The notes: generated by a model not told the origin, from the sequence alone. 64,000 nucleotides of DNA from Morella rubra (GCA_003952965.2 CM025854.1:13457704-13521703); one strand, 5' to 3'. Shown: positions 48,836 to 61,515, counted from the first letter of the stretch. Program-made: numbers and translations.

Positions 48836-50136
48836 TGTTAGCCCAAGGTTGTTTTGCAAAACAATCTATTTTTGATTTTGATGATAACAAATATTCTAAG
48901 TTTTGAAGACTTTTAGATTTTACATTGTCAATCCACTTTTCTAAAAGATATATTTCAAAAAATCGTATTTTCTATCTAAAATATTTCTAAGTGGACTTGA
49001 ACACCATTACACAAGTTGATAAGATCAATTTTTCCTTTGTAGGTGTTTAAAAATGTTTTGGAATGATTTGGATGCTTTAAAATTGCTGATTTTCTCTTCA
49101 GCAGTTATAAGTGTCGACACATTGATTCATAGTGTCGACACATTGCACTTACACCCGAGACATCATTCAGACCAAGACAAAGTGTCGACACATTGGCTTT
49201 ATAGTGTCGACACACTGCACTATCTCCCGAGAGCTCAACTCCAGTTCAATTTTTGAAGTGTCGACACATTGAAGACTAGTGTCGACACACTGCACTATCT
49301 CCCGAGAGCTCAACTTCAGTTCAATTTTTTGATGTGTCAACACATGCTAACCATGTGTCAACACATGCCACTGGTTTAATGAAAAATTTGAATATTTGTC
49401 AGAACCTTCAAATCACTTTCAAATGACGTGGGCGCCTCTCCAACGGTCCTTTTTGCTAGTTTTATTGTACCATTGAAGTTAAAGAAGATTTAAATACTAG
49501 AAGAAAAAGAGAAGAGAAGAATCGTACATATGGACTTTGCAATTATTCTACGACCTAACTTCTAGAGAGAGAAAGTGCTTTGAAGAAGAGAAAAACAGCA
49601 CCTACCAAGAAAGCTTGTGATTCTTTGCCAAACTTCAGCTTTCTACTGAGATCTTTGTCTTATTGCACTCATTTTGTGCTTTACACTTGTATATTTGGCT
49701 TTAAGAGCCATTCATTGATCTTCTTTGTACCCATCCTTTATAAACCATTTGAGTGTTGGCAAACACTGTGTCCTACTCGAGTGGGTAGAAAAATCCCTTG
49801 GGTTTTGGGATTTGTGAAGAGAGTTGAAGCGTGAGCTCGAAAAACGCTTTGTAAAGGTTCCTTAGCACCCTGGAAGCTAAGTGTATTTGTTATTTGAAGA
49901 ATAGTGAAAAAAGCCCAAGGAAGTAAATAGCCTTGGGGTGGACGTAGGCAAGTGTTGGCCGAACCACCTAAAATTACGGTGTCATCTCTTTAACTCCATC
50001 TCTTCTTTTTACTTGCTCTTATCTCTCCTTGTTGTGTTCTATGTTTTACCATTATACTGCTTAAATTATCTTGAAAAGTTTTAAAATTTATTAAAACCCA
50101 ATTCACCCCCCTTCTGGGTTGTTATTCAGACTTACA
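48836..50136 (+). mobile_element. Solo LTR with palindrome array (1301 bp, target duplication CCAGA)
   Basis: It begins TGTTAGCCCAAGG and ends ATTCAGACTTACA. CCAGA flanks both sides (48831-48835 and 50137-50141). The 3' half has the 'gtggacgtaggcaagtgttg' and 'ccgaaccacctaaaatta' blocks that family X also has, but the rest differs, so it is a separate family. The gtgtcgacac palindrome recurs six times at 49111-49288, with two decayed copies to 49364. An 84-codon frame at 49580 is LTR sequence. Confidence 0.88.
49111..49364. repeat. Array of GTGTCGACAC palindromes in an LTR
   Basis: Exact copies start at 49111, 49132, 49182, 49204, 49258 and 49279. Variants gtgtcaacac start at 49334 and 49355. 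They come in pairs about 21-22 bases apart. A longer direct repeat containing 'actatctcccgagagctcaa' covers two of the pairs. Confidence 0.95.
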
Positions 50137-50141
50137 CCAGA

Positions 50142-50914
50142 GTTACCACAACGCGCAAAGAAAGTTGTTGTGCTCCCAAAAATATTTCTTCACAACACCC
50201 TAACCCACGGTCATACTCTCAGCATCCCGATGGCGTCAAACAGGTAGAGAAGATGTGCTTCCCGAATAGTTTTTTTCCCATTGTTATGCTTCTGAAGTTA
50301 GATTCTTGATTCTATCCGATGATTTTTTTGCCCATTCTGAATTTAGATTCTTGGTTCTATCCGAATAGTTATTGGTGCTGCCCGAATTGAATTTATTTCC
50401 TTTGTTTGTATTTGTAGTTAGATTATAGGTGTTACTGATCAGTTTTTTTGTTAATGTTTGTTTCTTGACATTGAATCCATAAGTCTAGACTATTTCAATT
50501 TATGTTCCCGCATTGTTAAGTTGGATTATCGGTGGTGCCCAAACTGAATTTATTTCCACTTTCTTTGCTTATGTAGTCAGATTATAGGTGTATCTGATCA
50601 GTTTTTTCTTTTATCATTGTTTGTTTGTTTCTTAACATGACTGTGACTACGCTGTGGGCACATTTTGACAGCAATTTGTTTGTTTGTTTTTTCTGCTTGA
50701 AATGGACTATCGTATACAACCTCTATATGTTACTCTTCAGTTGAAGTCTCTTTGAAAACTGCTAACAAGGAAGGAAATTTAAGGTGAAGATTCTTCGGCT
50801 GTGTCAACCACAAAGTATAAGGTTTTCAATATTTTTCTTGTTTACTGTAATATGGATTGAAAATTATCATCTTCGCTTCTGACGATACTATTCTGGCTAC
50901 AGTCTAGGCGCTCT
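50142..50914. other. Intergenic DNA, no gene seen
   Basis: T-rich sequence with repeated 'gattataggtg...ctgatcagtttttt' words at about 50410-50450 and 50578-50610 (a diverged local duplication). No coding sequence recognised. Confidence 0.45.
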
Positions 50915-52789
50915 TGCACGTAGAAAAAAAAAAGGATGCCATTTGAATATTTTCTAGTACAATCGATAGAAGAAATCAACCGAAAATCTGTCTAATAAGA
51001 AAGCGAATTGAAAAATTCGGTTTAGAAACAATTAACACAAAGGATGAATAGATCTTTTTTCCTCTAATTAAGAATATTGTGACAATTTCAAAAATATGTT
51101 CTAAAATCGTTCGATCTAAATATAAACAATAATAATCTAAATCAACAAAATAGATAGTGAAAAATTAAATCAAACTCCAATCACACAAGAACACGAGATT
51201 TTGTTGACAAAGCAAAAAACTTTTTAAGTGCCCTTCAAAAGAAAAATCACTTTAGGCTATCATCGTCACCTAAAATCCACTAAGAGTCTAAGAAGAGACA
51301 CATTATAAACAAGGATTCAGACATGGTAAACTCTTTTGTTGACTCTGATTACCCCGAAGTAATAATCCGAATAACCCTACTCGAACCCGCACCGTATAGA
51401 AATACTCTCATACCTTCGAGGCTCTTCTTATGGATGCTTCACGGACAATCTCGTTCTTCAAACACTAGAACTCCACAGCGAAACTCTTTCAGCACTTAAC
51501 AATGGAAGGTTAGTTTCAAGGTAATTGGATGAGAAAAAAAAAATCTAGCAATTTAGGTCTAGAATCTCTAAGGTAATTCTCTCTCTAAAATGGGGGCTTA
51601 AATAAACAATGAACAGTCTTTTTAGAGTTACAAGTTGACATCTCAAAGTATTTAAAAAATACCTTGAGTTTCAAGTAGAAAAGGACACTTAAAGCTGAGT
51701 ATTTTGAAAATTGTCTATTCTCGCTCGAGCTAGGTCCGGCGACAATCAAATTAGCCTTTCTGCAAAGGTTTCACTGGAGCTAGGAAGCAAGCGACGTACC
51801 AACAAAACATTATAATACGTGAATTGTCCACTGGGCTCACTCAAGCCAGGCGGCAAGCAGCAGGCTATAAACTCCTTTTCGTGAGCGAACTCTTGCGACT
51901 ACTTATTTTCAATCGATAAAGAATTGCAACTTACTTTTGGACGAAGTTTGATACGAAATCGATAAAGAATTACAACTTACTTTTGGAAGTATAGAATTTG
52001 CGCCAATAGGCAAAAATAGCATTGTCAAAGAGATTATCAAGATGAAATTGTCACTTCTTATTTGAAATCGACGTGCACAAAATTGACAATTTAACATACA
52101 AAGTATTAAGATCATATAATTTAACAAAGTATTAAGAACCTCATGAGGTGACTCCCCTCCTTCCCAAACTCCTTTGGTGCCGTTATCAAATAACCTACTG
52201 GAAGGCGAAGTGTATTAATCCCATCCCGAAATTAATAATTTAAAATACAAAATATTAAGATACTCGGGTGTTCAGAGTGCATTTATCCCATCCCATAAAA
52301 GTATCTTAAACATGAGTCGTACTACATAATTATTAAACGATAAAATCCCACTTTAAAGGCCACATTTTTTTTCCCTCTATCCCTCAAATTTGCCGAACCC
52401 AAAAGCCAAAGAAAAGAGTCGAGAGCTCACATTTGAACAGCCAAAGCGGCACAAGTGTGCAAGTGCATAAATATAGAACGCTTAGATCATCTGTTATTAA
52501 GTTTAGCTGAAACTTTCACACGAATCATCATTCAAAGAGTTATCTTACATAGACACACACGTCCAGGATACAACCCTTCTTTGACCACGGAGGACTTTCC
52601 TAACCACACTTCAAGGTGCAACATCAGCTCAACATAAAAGCCAACAAGATTCCTTTTGTGCTATCAAAGCTTTCTTATTATTTCTTTCCACGCAGTTTAG
52701 CTCCAAGAGCTCTCTCCAGCTTTGTAATGATCTGTTGGTTGGGAATAGCTTTACCAGATTCATACTCCTGGATGATCTGAGGCTTCTCA
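50915..52789. repeat. Segmental duplication, copy 2 (partner 28788-31733)
   Basis: It lacks the family X LTR found in copy 1 (empty site at about 51330). It contains a local repeat of about 50 bases, 'gataaagaattgcaacttac' and 'gataaagaattacaacttac' (51916 and 51961), that copy 1 has once. It continues past 52789 into the intact MBF1 gene, so copy 2 is the ancestral context of this end. Confidence 0.9.
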
Positions 52790-55700
52790 TTAATCATCTA
52801 TAAAAAAAAATAATACAACTGTCACCAAGGGAGTCAAAATCTGGAGATCCGGAGACAGACAGAGATACACACACAATTACCTGAGCAAGCTGAGACTGTG
52901 TAAGCTTCTTGTCCATTCGAGCTTGCATAATAGCTTTCTTTAGTTCGGTTGGTACACGGTCATCTACACCCATTCAGAAGAAATATAAACGAAATTCTAT
53001 AAGAAAACAAATGAGCACACAAATATAAGCAAGGGATAACAAATAGTAAACACAAATCTAAGCAAGGGATCCAACCAAACTACATTCCCCTTCTATTCTT
53101 TTTATGTATAGAAGATCAACAACACTGTTCTTGGAAGAACCAAGATGCCGCAAGAAAACAAGGTGGAGCCAGCACCTTTCTCTTGGAAGGGTGGATTTAA
53201 AAAAAATTATTTTTATATATAAAACTCCAAATAACAGATGAAAAATATTTTTGTATGCTCTGTTAAGTTGCTTATCAACGTGAAACAGAGGATGCTGTTT
53301 GATGAACGCTATAATACATATTTCCTAACATCTATTTAAACAACGTAAAACAGAGGGTGTTGTTTGATGAACGACATAAGCATATTACCAATGCATGGCC
53401 ATAAAACCAGAATTTCAACAATTACTACAGTGATGCATGCACTCAATAGACACTAAGCACAATATATGTTACTTATTTCCTACAAATCAAGAGAACACAA
53501 TAGAAGTTTTATAAATCACTAGGACATTAAACACATCACTAAAACTACAATCATATTGTTGCATAACCTCATCCTAGAGGATAATAAAAATAAACCAAGA
53601 GTTCATATTATATGAAAATACTAAACATGAATCAATTCAATGTGCCACTAGCTAATCAAGAAAGTTCTTATTTTTATACCTGTGAAAAATGTTCACTTCT
53701 TATTCTTTGGTAATAGCTTTTGGGCTTTATGGTAATCTGGTCATTGCACTTTCTTTATATGGTAAGTGAGAGAAACGTGTCTCGCAATTTATTGCAATTT
53801 CATTGGAGCTTGAAGGCAAGATTTTGGAAAGTCAAATTTTTTATTTCTGTTTACAAGGTGGCAGGGCTTAATTCTCCACTTTTCGACTCTTGGGGGAGGG
53901 GAGGCGGGCTCATTGGCACCCCCTGCGTCCACCAATGGCAAGAGTTCAAGTGGGATCAGGGATTCCTTCGAGAGAGAAGATGGAGCAAGCAGATGCATAG
54001 GAGTTTTTTTTTTTTTTTTTTTAATAAGCCAATCTCATTAGAAAAAGTGAAGTCAGTACAAGGACTATATCGAAATCACGAATCCAAACGAGCAAGAAAA
54101 CTAAGGAAATCAAAAAAATCTACAAAAGAGCAACCAAGCACCTAGTTCGGCCAAAAGTAAAGGAAAGACAACAGAACACCCTATAACCTATCCAAAGACA
54201 AAGAACAATCCTCAAAAAATCTATTGTTACGGTCTCGCCAAAGGCACCACCAAATACAATGGGGTATCATTCTCCATATAGCCTTAGTGTAAGGGTTTTA
54301 AAACCTCTCTTCCAACACCACAGAACATCTTCCACTTTCTCTAGCATAACCAATTGGAAATTCACAATACTAAGCACATGAGACCATAGCCCACTCGCAT
54401 AAGGACAATGCAACAAAACATGACTAACTAATTCCCCACCACGATGGCATAAGAAACACCAATCAGCAATGAATACCCCTTCAACGAAGATTGTCAGTAG
54501 TTAAAATCCTACTATGCATAGCCTCCCACACAAAGAAAGAAACTCTTAACGGGCACATTGACCTCCAAACACCCCTCCAAGGGAAAGACAGACCAGCCCC
54601 ACCCACAAGCAAGCCATACATCAACTTAACCGAAAAAACCCCATCATTCGCACCCATCCAATCCATCACATCATCCTCCCCTCTTCTTAATACCATCCCA
54701 TACAACAATGTGAAGAAGGAAGCAAAATCCTCCCAACTCCCAATCACTAGCTGCTCTAGAGAAAGGAACGGTCCACACCACGTTATCACCATCATTCACC
54801 AAACAATCCGCCACCGTAGCCTCCTTACAACAAATAAAGAGAAACCAAAACGAAAGCAAGACTTAAAGGCTTGTCTCCACACCAAGTATCATGCCAAAAG
54901 CTAAAGTTGACACCATTCCCACCCTAAACCGATTATGCTTGCTGAAAACACCCCAACCTTTGCTAATGTACCTCCAAAAGCTAACACCATGAGAGCCACG
55001 GACAGAAGTAGTACTCCAACCTCCCACCAAACAACCATATTTTTCAGCAATGACCCTCTTCCACAACCTATCCTTTCCTAGCAAACCTCCATAACCATTT
55101 ACTTAATAATGCCGTGTTGAACACTCTAATACTGCAAAGGCCCAACCCCCCATCCTGCAAAGGATAACACACCTTATTCCACTTCACAAGATGGAACTTG
55201 TGATCACAACTATCACTTCCCCAAAGGAAGATGCATAAGGCACTTCAACCAAAAATCAATCAATTTATTTTAAGCCAACCCCTGTATTACTATTAGCGTT
55301 AAGTATTTGTATTCAGGTAAGTTTCATAAATCCTAGTCCTATCAAGATAAGGTTTACTAGTTGTCTAATTATATGAGCAAAGAACAAGTTTGCAAAGATT
55401 TTGAATTCCTGGAGTTTGAAAGAGACCACCCTTTTACAAGGTGTGATGTCAAGGAACCTTAAAGCAGTGCTTAGCACAACAGAAGGAAGCCTACAACTCA
55501 TCTAGCTTTCAAACCGAGGAATCCAATGTTGATTTTTCTCACCCTTAAACCCCTACATCTAAATTCCAAAGAATGAAATTGCAGCAACATACAAACACCT
55601 TCTATTAGCCTCAAAACCCATAACCTGATTTGCTGCAGTTTCCTAAGTATTATTCACAGCCCAAAACCAGATCTCATTTCATCCTTTTCTCATGCTTTGA

Positions 55701-58068
55701 GCTCCAGAACATGTAAATCTAGTCACATCAACATTCCACCTAAACAAACTAATTTTCCAGCTTTTTCCACCACAGATTCCAGACCAAAATGACCCTAATT
55801 TCCTACAAAACCTGCTGCAAGAGAAAAATCCTGCGACTTTGCTTCCTATTTTAAACCATTAAAACCCTTCAAACATATCTGAACTGAAAAACCTCTACTT
55901 CCTGTTCCTATTATCAGAATTTTAAACCCAAAAATCCTTTGCTTTTGATTTAAAGTAGCCATGCATCCCTGGGCTGCTGTGTTACATCAGAATTGCTTCC
56001 TATTTTTAGCCTTTAAACCCTCCAAGCCTATCTGAACCGCAAATCTATACTTCCTGTTCCCATTCTCAGAACTTCAAACCCAAAAATCCTTTTCCTTTTG
56101 ATTTAAAGTAGCCACACATCCCTGGGCTGCTGTGTTACATCAGAATTGGATCTAGAGCTTATTATCCTACATCAATTTGGTACAGAGCTTCTTCTCATAC
56201 ATCACCGTCTTCTCTGACCTTCTGGGTAAGTGATGAGTTGTTTTATAAAAGAGAAGAGAATGCTTCAATACACAGGACAATATACTAAGACAACACCTAT
56301 AATTTTAGTCAAAGTTTCAGAGATCATAGAATTCAACAAAGAAAGTGGAAAATCTTTAAAACATCCCTCTACAATACTACAAATCCATTGAACAATTTAA
56401 AGCGCAAAGACCAAACAGGAAAAGAAAAACAAAGAATAGAAACTTTGAATCACAAGGACATGACAAAGAAAAGAAATATGTATATACAAGCTAAAGTGTC
56501 GGGAAAGAAACCACAGTGAAAAAGTATTTTTCTCATCGCAAAGAAGATGCTGACCAAGACACATAATTATTGTACAGCATAGGTAACTCAAGGTTTCAAC
56601 TATGAAGAAACTAAACTTTAACAGTATCAAATCTAAAAGAGTGCCATATGTATAAAAGGAAAATGTCATCTATGAAAACAAATTGATTACTCACCGTACA
56701 CAACCATTAAATAGAAATTTTTCTTACATACGAAACTCAACCATATATGCACACCCCCACACACACATTACTCATCCGTGTGTGTGTGTTGTTGGGGGGG
56801 GGGGGTTGCATATTACTCTAAAATTTTTCCCAGAAATGATTCTCAGAAATTCAAAATTTTTATGATACAATTTTCTTCAGAAGAGAGATAAGATTTTGAT
56901 GCCTATGATATCAGCAAATTAATATCCAATGCCCATGGTGCAGCTCATTCAAGGCAGATTCATTCGTCCTAGCGTGGACCATCTCAAGTATGAACAGACT
57001 CATAAATATGTCAGTACAAAAGCCAAATGCACGTACGAGCAAGGTTCTCAGTTTCCTCATCCAGCTTCCTCGTGTTCAAAGAAGTGCTGCTAGAGGCAGC
57101 TTTATTTGTCCCAGCAGTGGCTGCAAAATATATAAAAGAGCCATTAGAATCTGAGAGCAATTATTTACATTAAGAGCTTAGAGCACCAACAGACTATCAT
57201 ATAGCAATTATTTACACCAATTGAGTACCCTACAGCTAAATCAAAGAAGGAAGACATGATAAATACCAATACAAAAATTGAACAAGGAACAATCTAATTG
57301 TACGACTCAATTAAGAATCAATTGAACTAATGATATTAGAGAACCATTACAACTAGTCCCACCACACAAATATTGTTATGGTAAAATGATGACCCCATTT
57401 CAGCAATTTATAGTAATAAGGGGAGGATACATTATCAAGCCGCACGCACACTTATACGCACAGATGCCAGAAGCAGGCAACTCAAAAACTGCTCATGACA
57501 GCGGTCAGAAAACCTCAGATATATCGACAAATAGCACAGCACGGACGCTACATGTGCTTCAAGAACGCACCATTTTATCATCTTAACGAAGAATGGATAA
57601 AAACAAACCAAACGGGAAAATTTGTCGAGATTATTACCAACAAGCACAATCTAAACAGCAGAGCGAAAAAAAATTATCAATAAACCAAGGGAACAAAAAA
57701 AGTCGCGTTACACTACCAAACATAAACAAGCACTGCAAAACACAAATCCAATTTCCTTACCAAAAAATTACGCAAATCGTACGAAACCCTAAATACACGG
57801 ACCAAAAAAAAACTTCTTTCACATAAACGACAAAACACTCCATTTTTTATTTTGTTTTTTTTTTTTTATGTTTTATGGTAGAGAAAGACAGATATGAGGG
57901 TTGGGGGTACAAATGGACATGCCGACCTTTCTTGAGGGTTTCAATTTCGGCGCCGGAGCGACGAGCGGCGTTGACGGCTTTCTCGTCCTTCTTGGCCGCA
58001 GCGTTGGGGGCCTTCTTGCGGATCACCACCGGTTCCCAGTCCTGCGAGATCGGTCCGACTCCTGCCAT
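52678..58068 (-). CDS. MBF1: Multiprotein bridging factor 1 (MBF1a/b type), four exons
   Basis: This transcriptional coactivator bridges TBP and sequence-specific activators in the nucleus. Plant copies are tied to stress responses. Exons on the minus strand: 58068-57927, 57120-57037, 52963-52881 and 52797-52678. All sites are GT-AG and the frame holds, giving 142 residues, the standard length. Residues 1-47 ([19 protein letters not shown]...) are the N-terminal MBF1 domain. About 85-135 is the Cro-type helix-turn-helix ([13 protein letters not shown]...LTQSQLAQ...[19 protein letters not shown]). The end is LGAKLRGKK. An ATG three codons upstream (58077) is in frame, but the family starts at MAGVGP. 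Intron 2 is about 4.1 kb and holds a LINE fragment and tandem repeats. The heat-induced MBF1c type is excluded by the N-terminus. Confidence 0.97.
53276..53376. repeat. Short tandem duplication in MBF1 intron 2
   Basis: 'acgtgaaacagaggatgctg' near 53279 recurs as 'acgtaaaacagagggtgttg' near 53343, each followed by tttgatgaacg. The period is about 64 bases. Confidence 0.85.
54001..55228 (-). mobile_element. 5'-truncated LINE in MBF1 intron 2
   Basis: A T-run at 54004-54022 is the poly(A) tail in antisense. On the minus strand, remnants of the LINE reverse transcriptase C-terminus and zf-RVT region are readable: [12 protein letters not shown]..., [19 protein letters not shown], and [30 protein letters not shown]. 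agatgcata flanks both sides (53991-53999 and 55229-55237), a plausible target duplication. The element lies in the same orientation as MBF1, so its poly(A) signal would be in the sense of the host transcript. Confidence 0.85.
55839..56147. repeat. Tandem duplication, about 154-bp unit, in MBF1 intron 2
   Basis: Two copies start at 'ttgcttcctatttt' (55839 and 55993). They share 'aaacccaaaaatcctttgc'-like and 'tccctgggctgctgtgttac' blocks with scattered substitutions. Non-coding. Confidence 0.9.
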
Positions 58069-58168
58069 ATCTCTCACTGTCTGCCTCTCCCTCTCTTTCT
58101 CTTACTACTTGCTATACTTCTACCTCGTGCTGTGGCTTATAGGGCTTGTAACGAAGGATTGGAGAGAG

Positions 58169-58184
58169 GATATATATATATATG
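58169..58184 (-). promoter_or_regulatory. Probable TATA region of MBF1
   Basis: A (TA)n run about 100-115 bases upstream of the MBF1 start codon, followed in the gene's sense by a purine-rich GA leader (near 58080-58110). It could equally be a simple repeat. Confidence 0.5.
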
Positions 58185-58543
58185 CATACTTAAAAGTAAG
58201 CTTGGGCCACACGGTCCTAGTTTTACAGGACCCATCAACGGCGTGCGTTCCCCGGGTGCGGTGACGGGTCGATTTATTTGGGTCAATGATTTGGATAGAA
58301 AAATTTGGGCTCGGATTGATCTGAGTTTGGTCTCTTTTTATTTTTTTCCTTGGTAATCTGAGTTTGATTTCACTTGCACGTTTTTCTGAGTTTGGATGTA
58401 TACAAGATTTTAGACTTCTATAGTTAGAGTTTCTGACAAATGTGTGGCTCTGAAAATAGGAAATTACGCAAAATAAGACAAGATTTTCAATACACAAATG
58501 TGTGTCTTATCTAATTCCTATAACAAAATTCAAATTTGTCTAA

Positions 58544-58644
58544 CATAGTGTTTGGTAACAAACTTTTACTTTTATTACTCATTCACTAATTTCAATACAC
58601 TTTTTTTTTAACACCAACATAAAATTTTGTAACCAAACGCTATG
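58544..58644. mobile_element. Small Tourist/PIF-like MITE (101 bp)
   Basis: The left end catagtgtttggtaacaaa mirrors the right end ttttgtaaccaaacgctatg. TAA flanks both sides (58541-58543 and 58645-58647), the 3-base target duplication typical of PIF/Harbinger-derived MITEs. It lies about 480 bp upstream of the MBF1 start codon. Confidence 0.8.
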
Positions 58645-59254
58645 TAAGTTCTTTGAGAGTTGTTGTAATAACTATTTTCTTTTTTTATGTAAATTTATAT
58701 CATATTTGCATTTCAAAAAATTTGGTATTGATGTGAAAATTGAGATAAATTAAATTTTTATTTGGATTTTGTGTAAAAATAGTGAACATTTTACGGTATG
58801 TTTAGTAAGTAATGGGAAAGTTTAGGGTTTGAAGTTTTAGAAAAGTGAAGAGAGATGATTGGAATTAATTTTTTATATTTATTTTGAAGGAGATAAGTGA
58901 TTTGATGAGAAAAGATGATTTTGAAGTTTTTTATTATTTTTAAAATTTCAGAATTAAACAGAAAAAGAGAAAGAAAAATATTGTGAGCTTGTGAAAACGA
59001 AAAAATTAAAAAAAAAAAAAAAAAAAAATTCTTTTTTTTTTTTAATATTTGCTATAGAGAAAATTTGAAAAAATTTGGAGTTTGCAAAGATTTAGATTCT
59101 GTTTGTTTGCTTGTAATAATATTATTTTAGATAAAAAAAAAATTCATTAAAACTTTTGAAGAAAATTTTTTTTATTTTATTTTTTGGTTATTTTAAAAAA
59201 TATATATTTTGATGTTTGACATGCTTAATGAGTTATGTATTTACATAAAAAAAA

Positions 59255-59746
59255 TTTTGGAGTAATATCATAGTTCGCCCCTAACTATGGGCCAATTTCA
59301 ATCTTGCCCCCTAACTATAAAAATAGCGATTTACATCTTCTAACTTTCGAAATTCATCAATGCAACGCCCCCGTCCAATTTGAAACACATGTAAAATGAT
59401 CAAAATGCCCCTCTAAGACAAATTACTAAAAATATTAAAAAATTCATTAAAAAAATGATATTTAAAAAAAAGGTAATATTTTTTAAAATAAAACTATTGA
59501 AACTCTATTTCAATAATCTATATATTTTTTCAATTTATTTCTCGAATATTTATTTATTTTTTAAAATTATTGGAGGAGCATTTTAATCGTTTACATGTAT
59601 TTTATGTCTGACTTAACGGCTGATTTAGATGGCGTACAATAATTATTTTCAAAAGTTAGGGGACGTAAATCATCGTTTTCATAATTAGGAGGCGAGTTTG
59701 AAATTGACCCATAATTGAGAGGGCGAACAATGAAATTACTCCAAAA
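59255..59746. mobile_element. Inverted-repeat element, about 492 bp
   Basis: The left arm ttttggagtaatatcatag and the reverse complement of the right arm ttttggagtaatttcattg align for about 50 bases (both go on to gttcgccc...atgggccaatttcaa or close variants). The interior is AT-rich and non-coding. The target duplication is not resolved. Confidence 0.75.
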
Positions 59747-60607
59747 GTTTAATTAGTGTACAGGTTTATGTGATTTACACCTTTGACATTTTATCCTGAG
59801 GTATTGATTTTAACCGTCGAGTCCCTGACATAAGTTTTTGAGACAAATCGATCTCTTGTCCAATTGTCATTAGCCAACGGACGAAATGGTCTTCACGTGG
59901 ACTTTAAATATCATCTCAAAGCCAATTTACGTCGCCACATGCTATGAAATATTTTCTTAAAATTTTAATATTTTAGTCGCTATGGTACTGATTTCATTGT
60001 GAAGGTCTCGAGGTACACTTTTGCATTAAAATTGGTCCCCGTCAATTGTGGTTAAGTGTCACATGGTCTAGAAAGAGAATAATATAAACTATTTATATGC
60101 AACATTCAAATTCTATTTTTATTTAAATATCATTTTTAAATATTTTTAATAATTTTATTTTGAAGGCATTTTGATCATTTTGCATGTGGTTTAATGGCCA
60201 AATTAACCGAAAGGCAATAATTGATTTATTTTTTTTGAAATATATGAGACGGAATAAAATATTTAGAACTTGAGAAAGGCTTACTGTTATGGGCCTACTA
60301 TAATGTTTTTAAAAAAAAAATTTAGTTTTCTAAAAATTTAAGCTTACTATGTTTTTTTGAAAAATAATAGAATTTTTACGCTTAAAAACTTTTAACTTTG
60401 AACTCGTTTGTAAGTGCTTTTTAAATACTTGAAAACAAGTAAACGGCAAACCAAAAAGACGCTTAAATCAATAAAAAAGTGGAAACCAATAAGTTTTGGG
60501 ACCAGATCTAAAAGGCAAAAAAAATAAAAATAAAAATAACGGTAACATAATATGGTGTAAATTTTTGATATTGTTTCCAAATTAAACCGTAAAGTTTCAA
60601 TTGTGTC
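59747..60607. other. AT-rich intergenic DNA
   Basis: No gene seen. 59765-60230 again has the phrase style of low-copy inverted-repeat elements ('tgatttacacctttgacatt'), but a matching right arm was not found. Confidence 0.4.
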
Positions 60608-60615
60608 TATATAAA
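60608..60615 (+). promoter_or_regulatory. Candidate TATA box of the cysteine oxidase gene
   Basis: tatataaa lies upstream of a pyrimidine-rich leader that could be the 5' UTR exon ending near 60960 (...ggctatttcag, then gttctg). The exon and start site are inferred. Confidence 0.35.
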
Positions 60616-60836
60616 TCCAAAAATAAAATAAAAAAGCGTTGAGTTCGTTGCGAGAGTGTGGAATGTGCAGGCGAAACCGGTTGGTAGTAAACAGAGAAAG
60701 AGCTCAACTGGAGCCTTGGCAACCGAAACAAAAAAAAATAAGGGGTGTGTAATGACGTGTGCAAGATCTTCTTTCGGCTCCTTCTTCCCGATCCCTTACT
60801 TTCAGTCATAGCCCTCCCACCTTCTACACCACCAGC

Positions 60837-60914
60837 ACCGCTCTGTCTCTCTCTCTCTCTCTCTCTGTGTCTCTGTCTCCTTCTCTGTCTATGTTTCTGT
60901 CTCTTACCCTCTCT
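60837..60914. repeat. (CT)n-rich tract in the probable 5' UTR
   Basis: CT/TCTG-type repeats typical of plant leaders. The open frame over it is compositional. Confidence 0.85.
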
Positions 60915-61479
60915 CTCCGTCTCAGCTTTTAGTTGCTGGATCTCCCAATGGCTATTTCAGGTTCTGATCCAATCTGGCTTCTCTTCTTTTCTTCTGGTGT
61001 TATTCCAATTGGCAAGATTTCATCCGTTTCTGGTTCTTCTTTAAAACATACCAGTATCACAAGAAATGAGCTGTAATCCTAGAAAGTAATATCTCATTCT
61101 GTTTTTGCCGAGATAAGAGATGAAAACTACATAAATGAAGAAGTTTCAATTAACCTAATTAGTTTTGTAGGTTGGTTCGTTTTTTCGTTCTTCTTTGTTT
61201 GCTGGCAAAATTATGTGTTTCATTTGGTTATTAATATGGAAATTCTGATAACATGCTTAGCTTTTCCCCTTTATTAGCAACCTAAACCTTAAGGTTTTTT
61301 TAAAGAATACGTACAATATGCTAGAGAACTACTGTAGTGATGTTATATGTAAGCTGTAGGTAAAGGATGCATGGTAATTGAATTCTATAAGTTCTAGGAA
61401 CTCTGATCTTAATGCAGAATTTTACTTACCTTTGTTTCAATTTAACTTTTGATACGCAGAGAAGGATGAGATAATTGCA

Positions 61480-61515
61480 ATGAGGATATATTTCGGTTTG
61501 TTTGATACACATTAA
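61480..61515 (+). CDS. Upstream ORF in the cysteine oxidase leader
   Basis: ATG at 61480 opens 11 codons (MRIYFGLFDTH) and ends at 61515, in the exon that begins about 61460 (acceptor gatacgcag). A second, minimal uORF (ATG AGA TAA) starts at 61466. Both precede the main ATG at 61636. They would lower or regulate translation if the exon is as drawn. Confidence 0.35.
   Translation: MRIYFGLFDTH

Noticed and set aside
49111..49364. CRISPR-like array
   Set aside because: Palindrome spacing is irregular, repeats are only 10 bases, and the whole set sits inside a delimited plant LTR.
57875..58356. Plus-strand frames of 129 and 151 codons opposite MBF1 exon 1
   Set aside because: Antisense shadows of a well-supported exon and its promoter; no independent motif.
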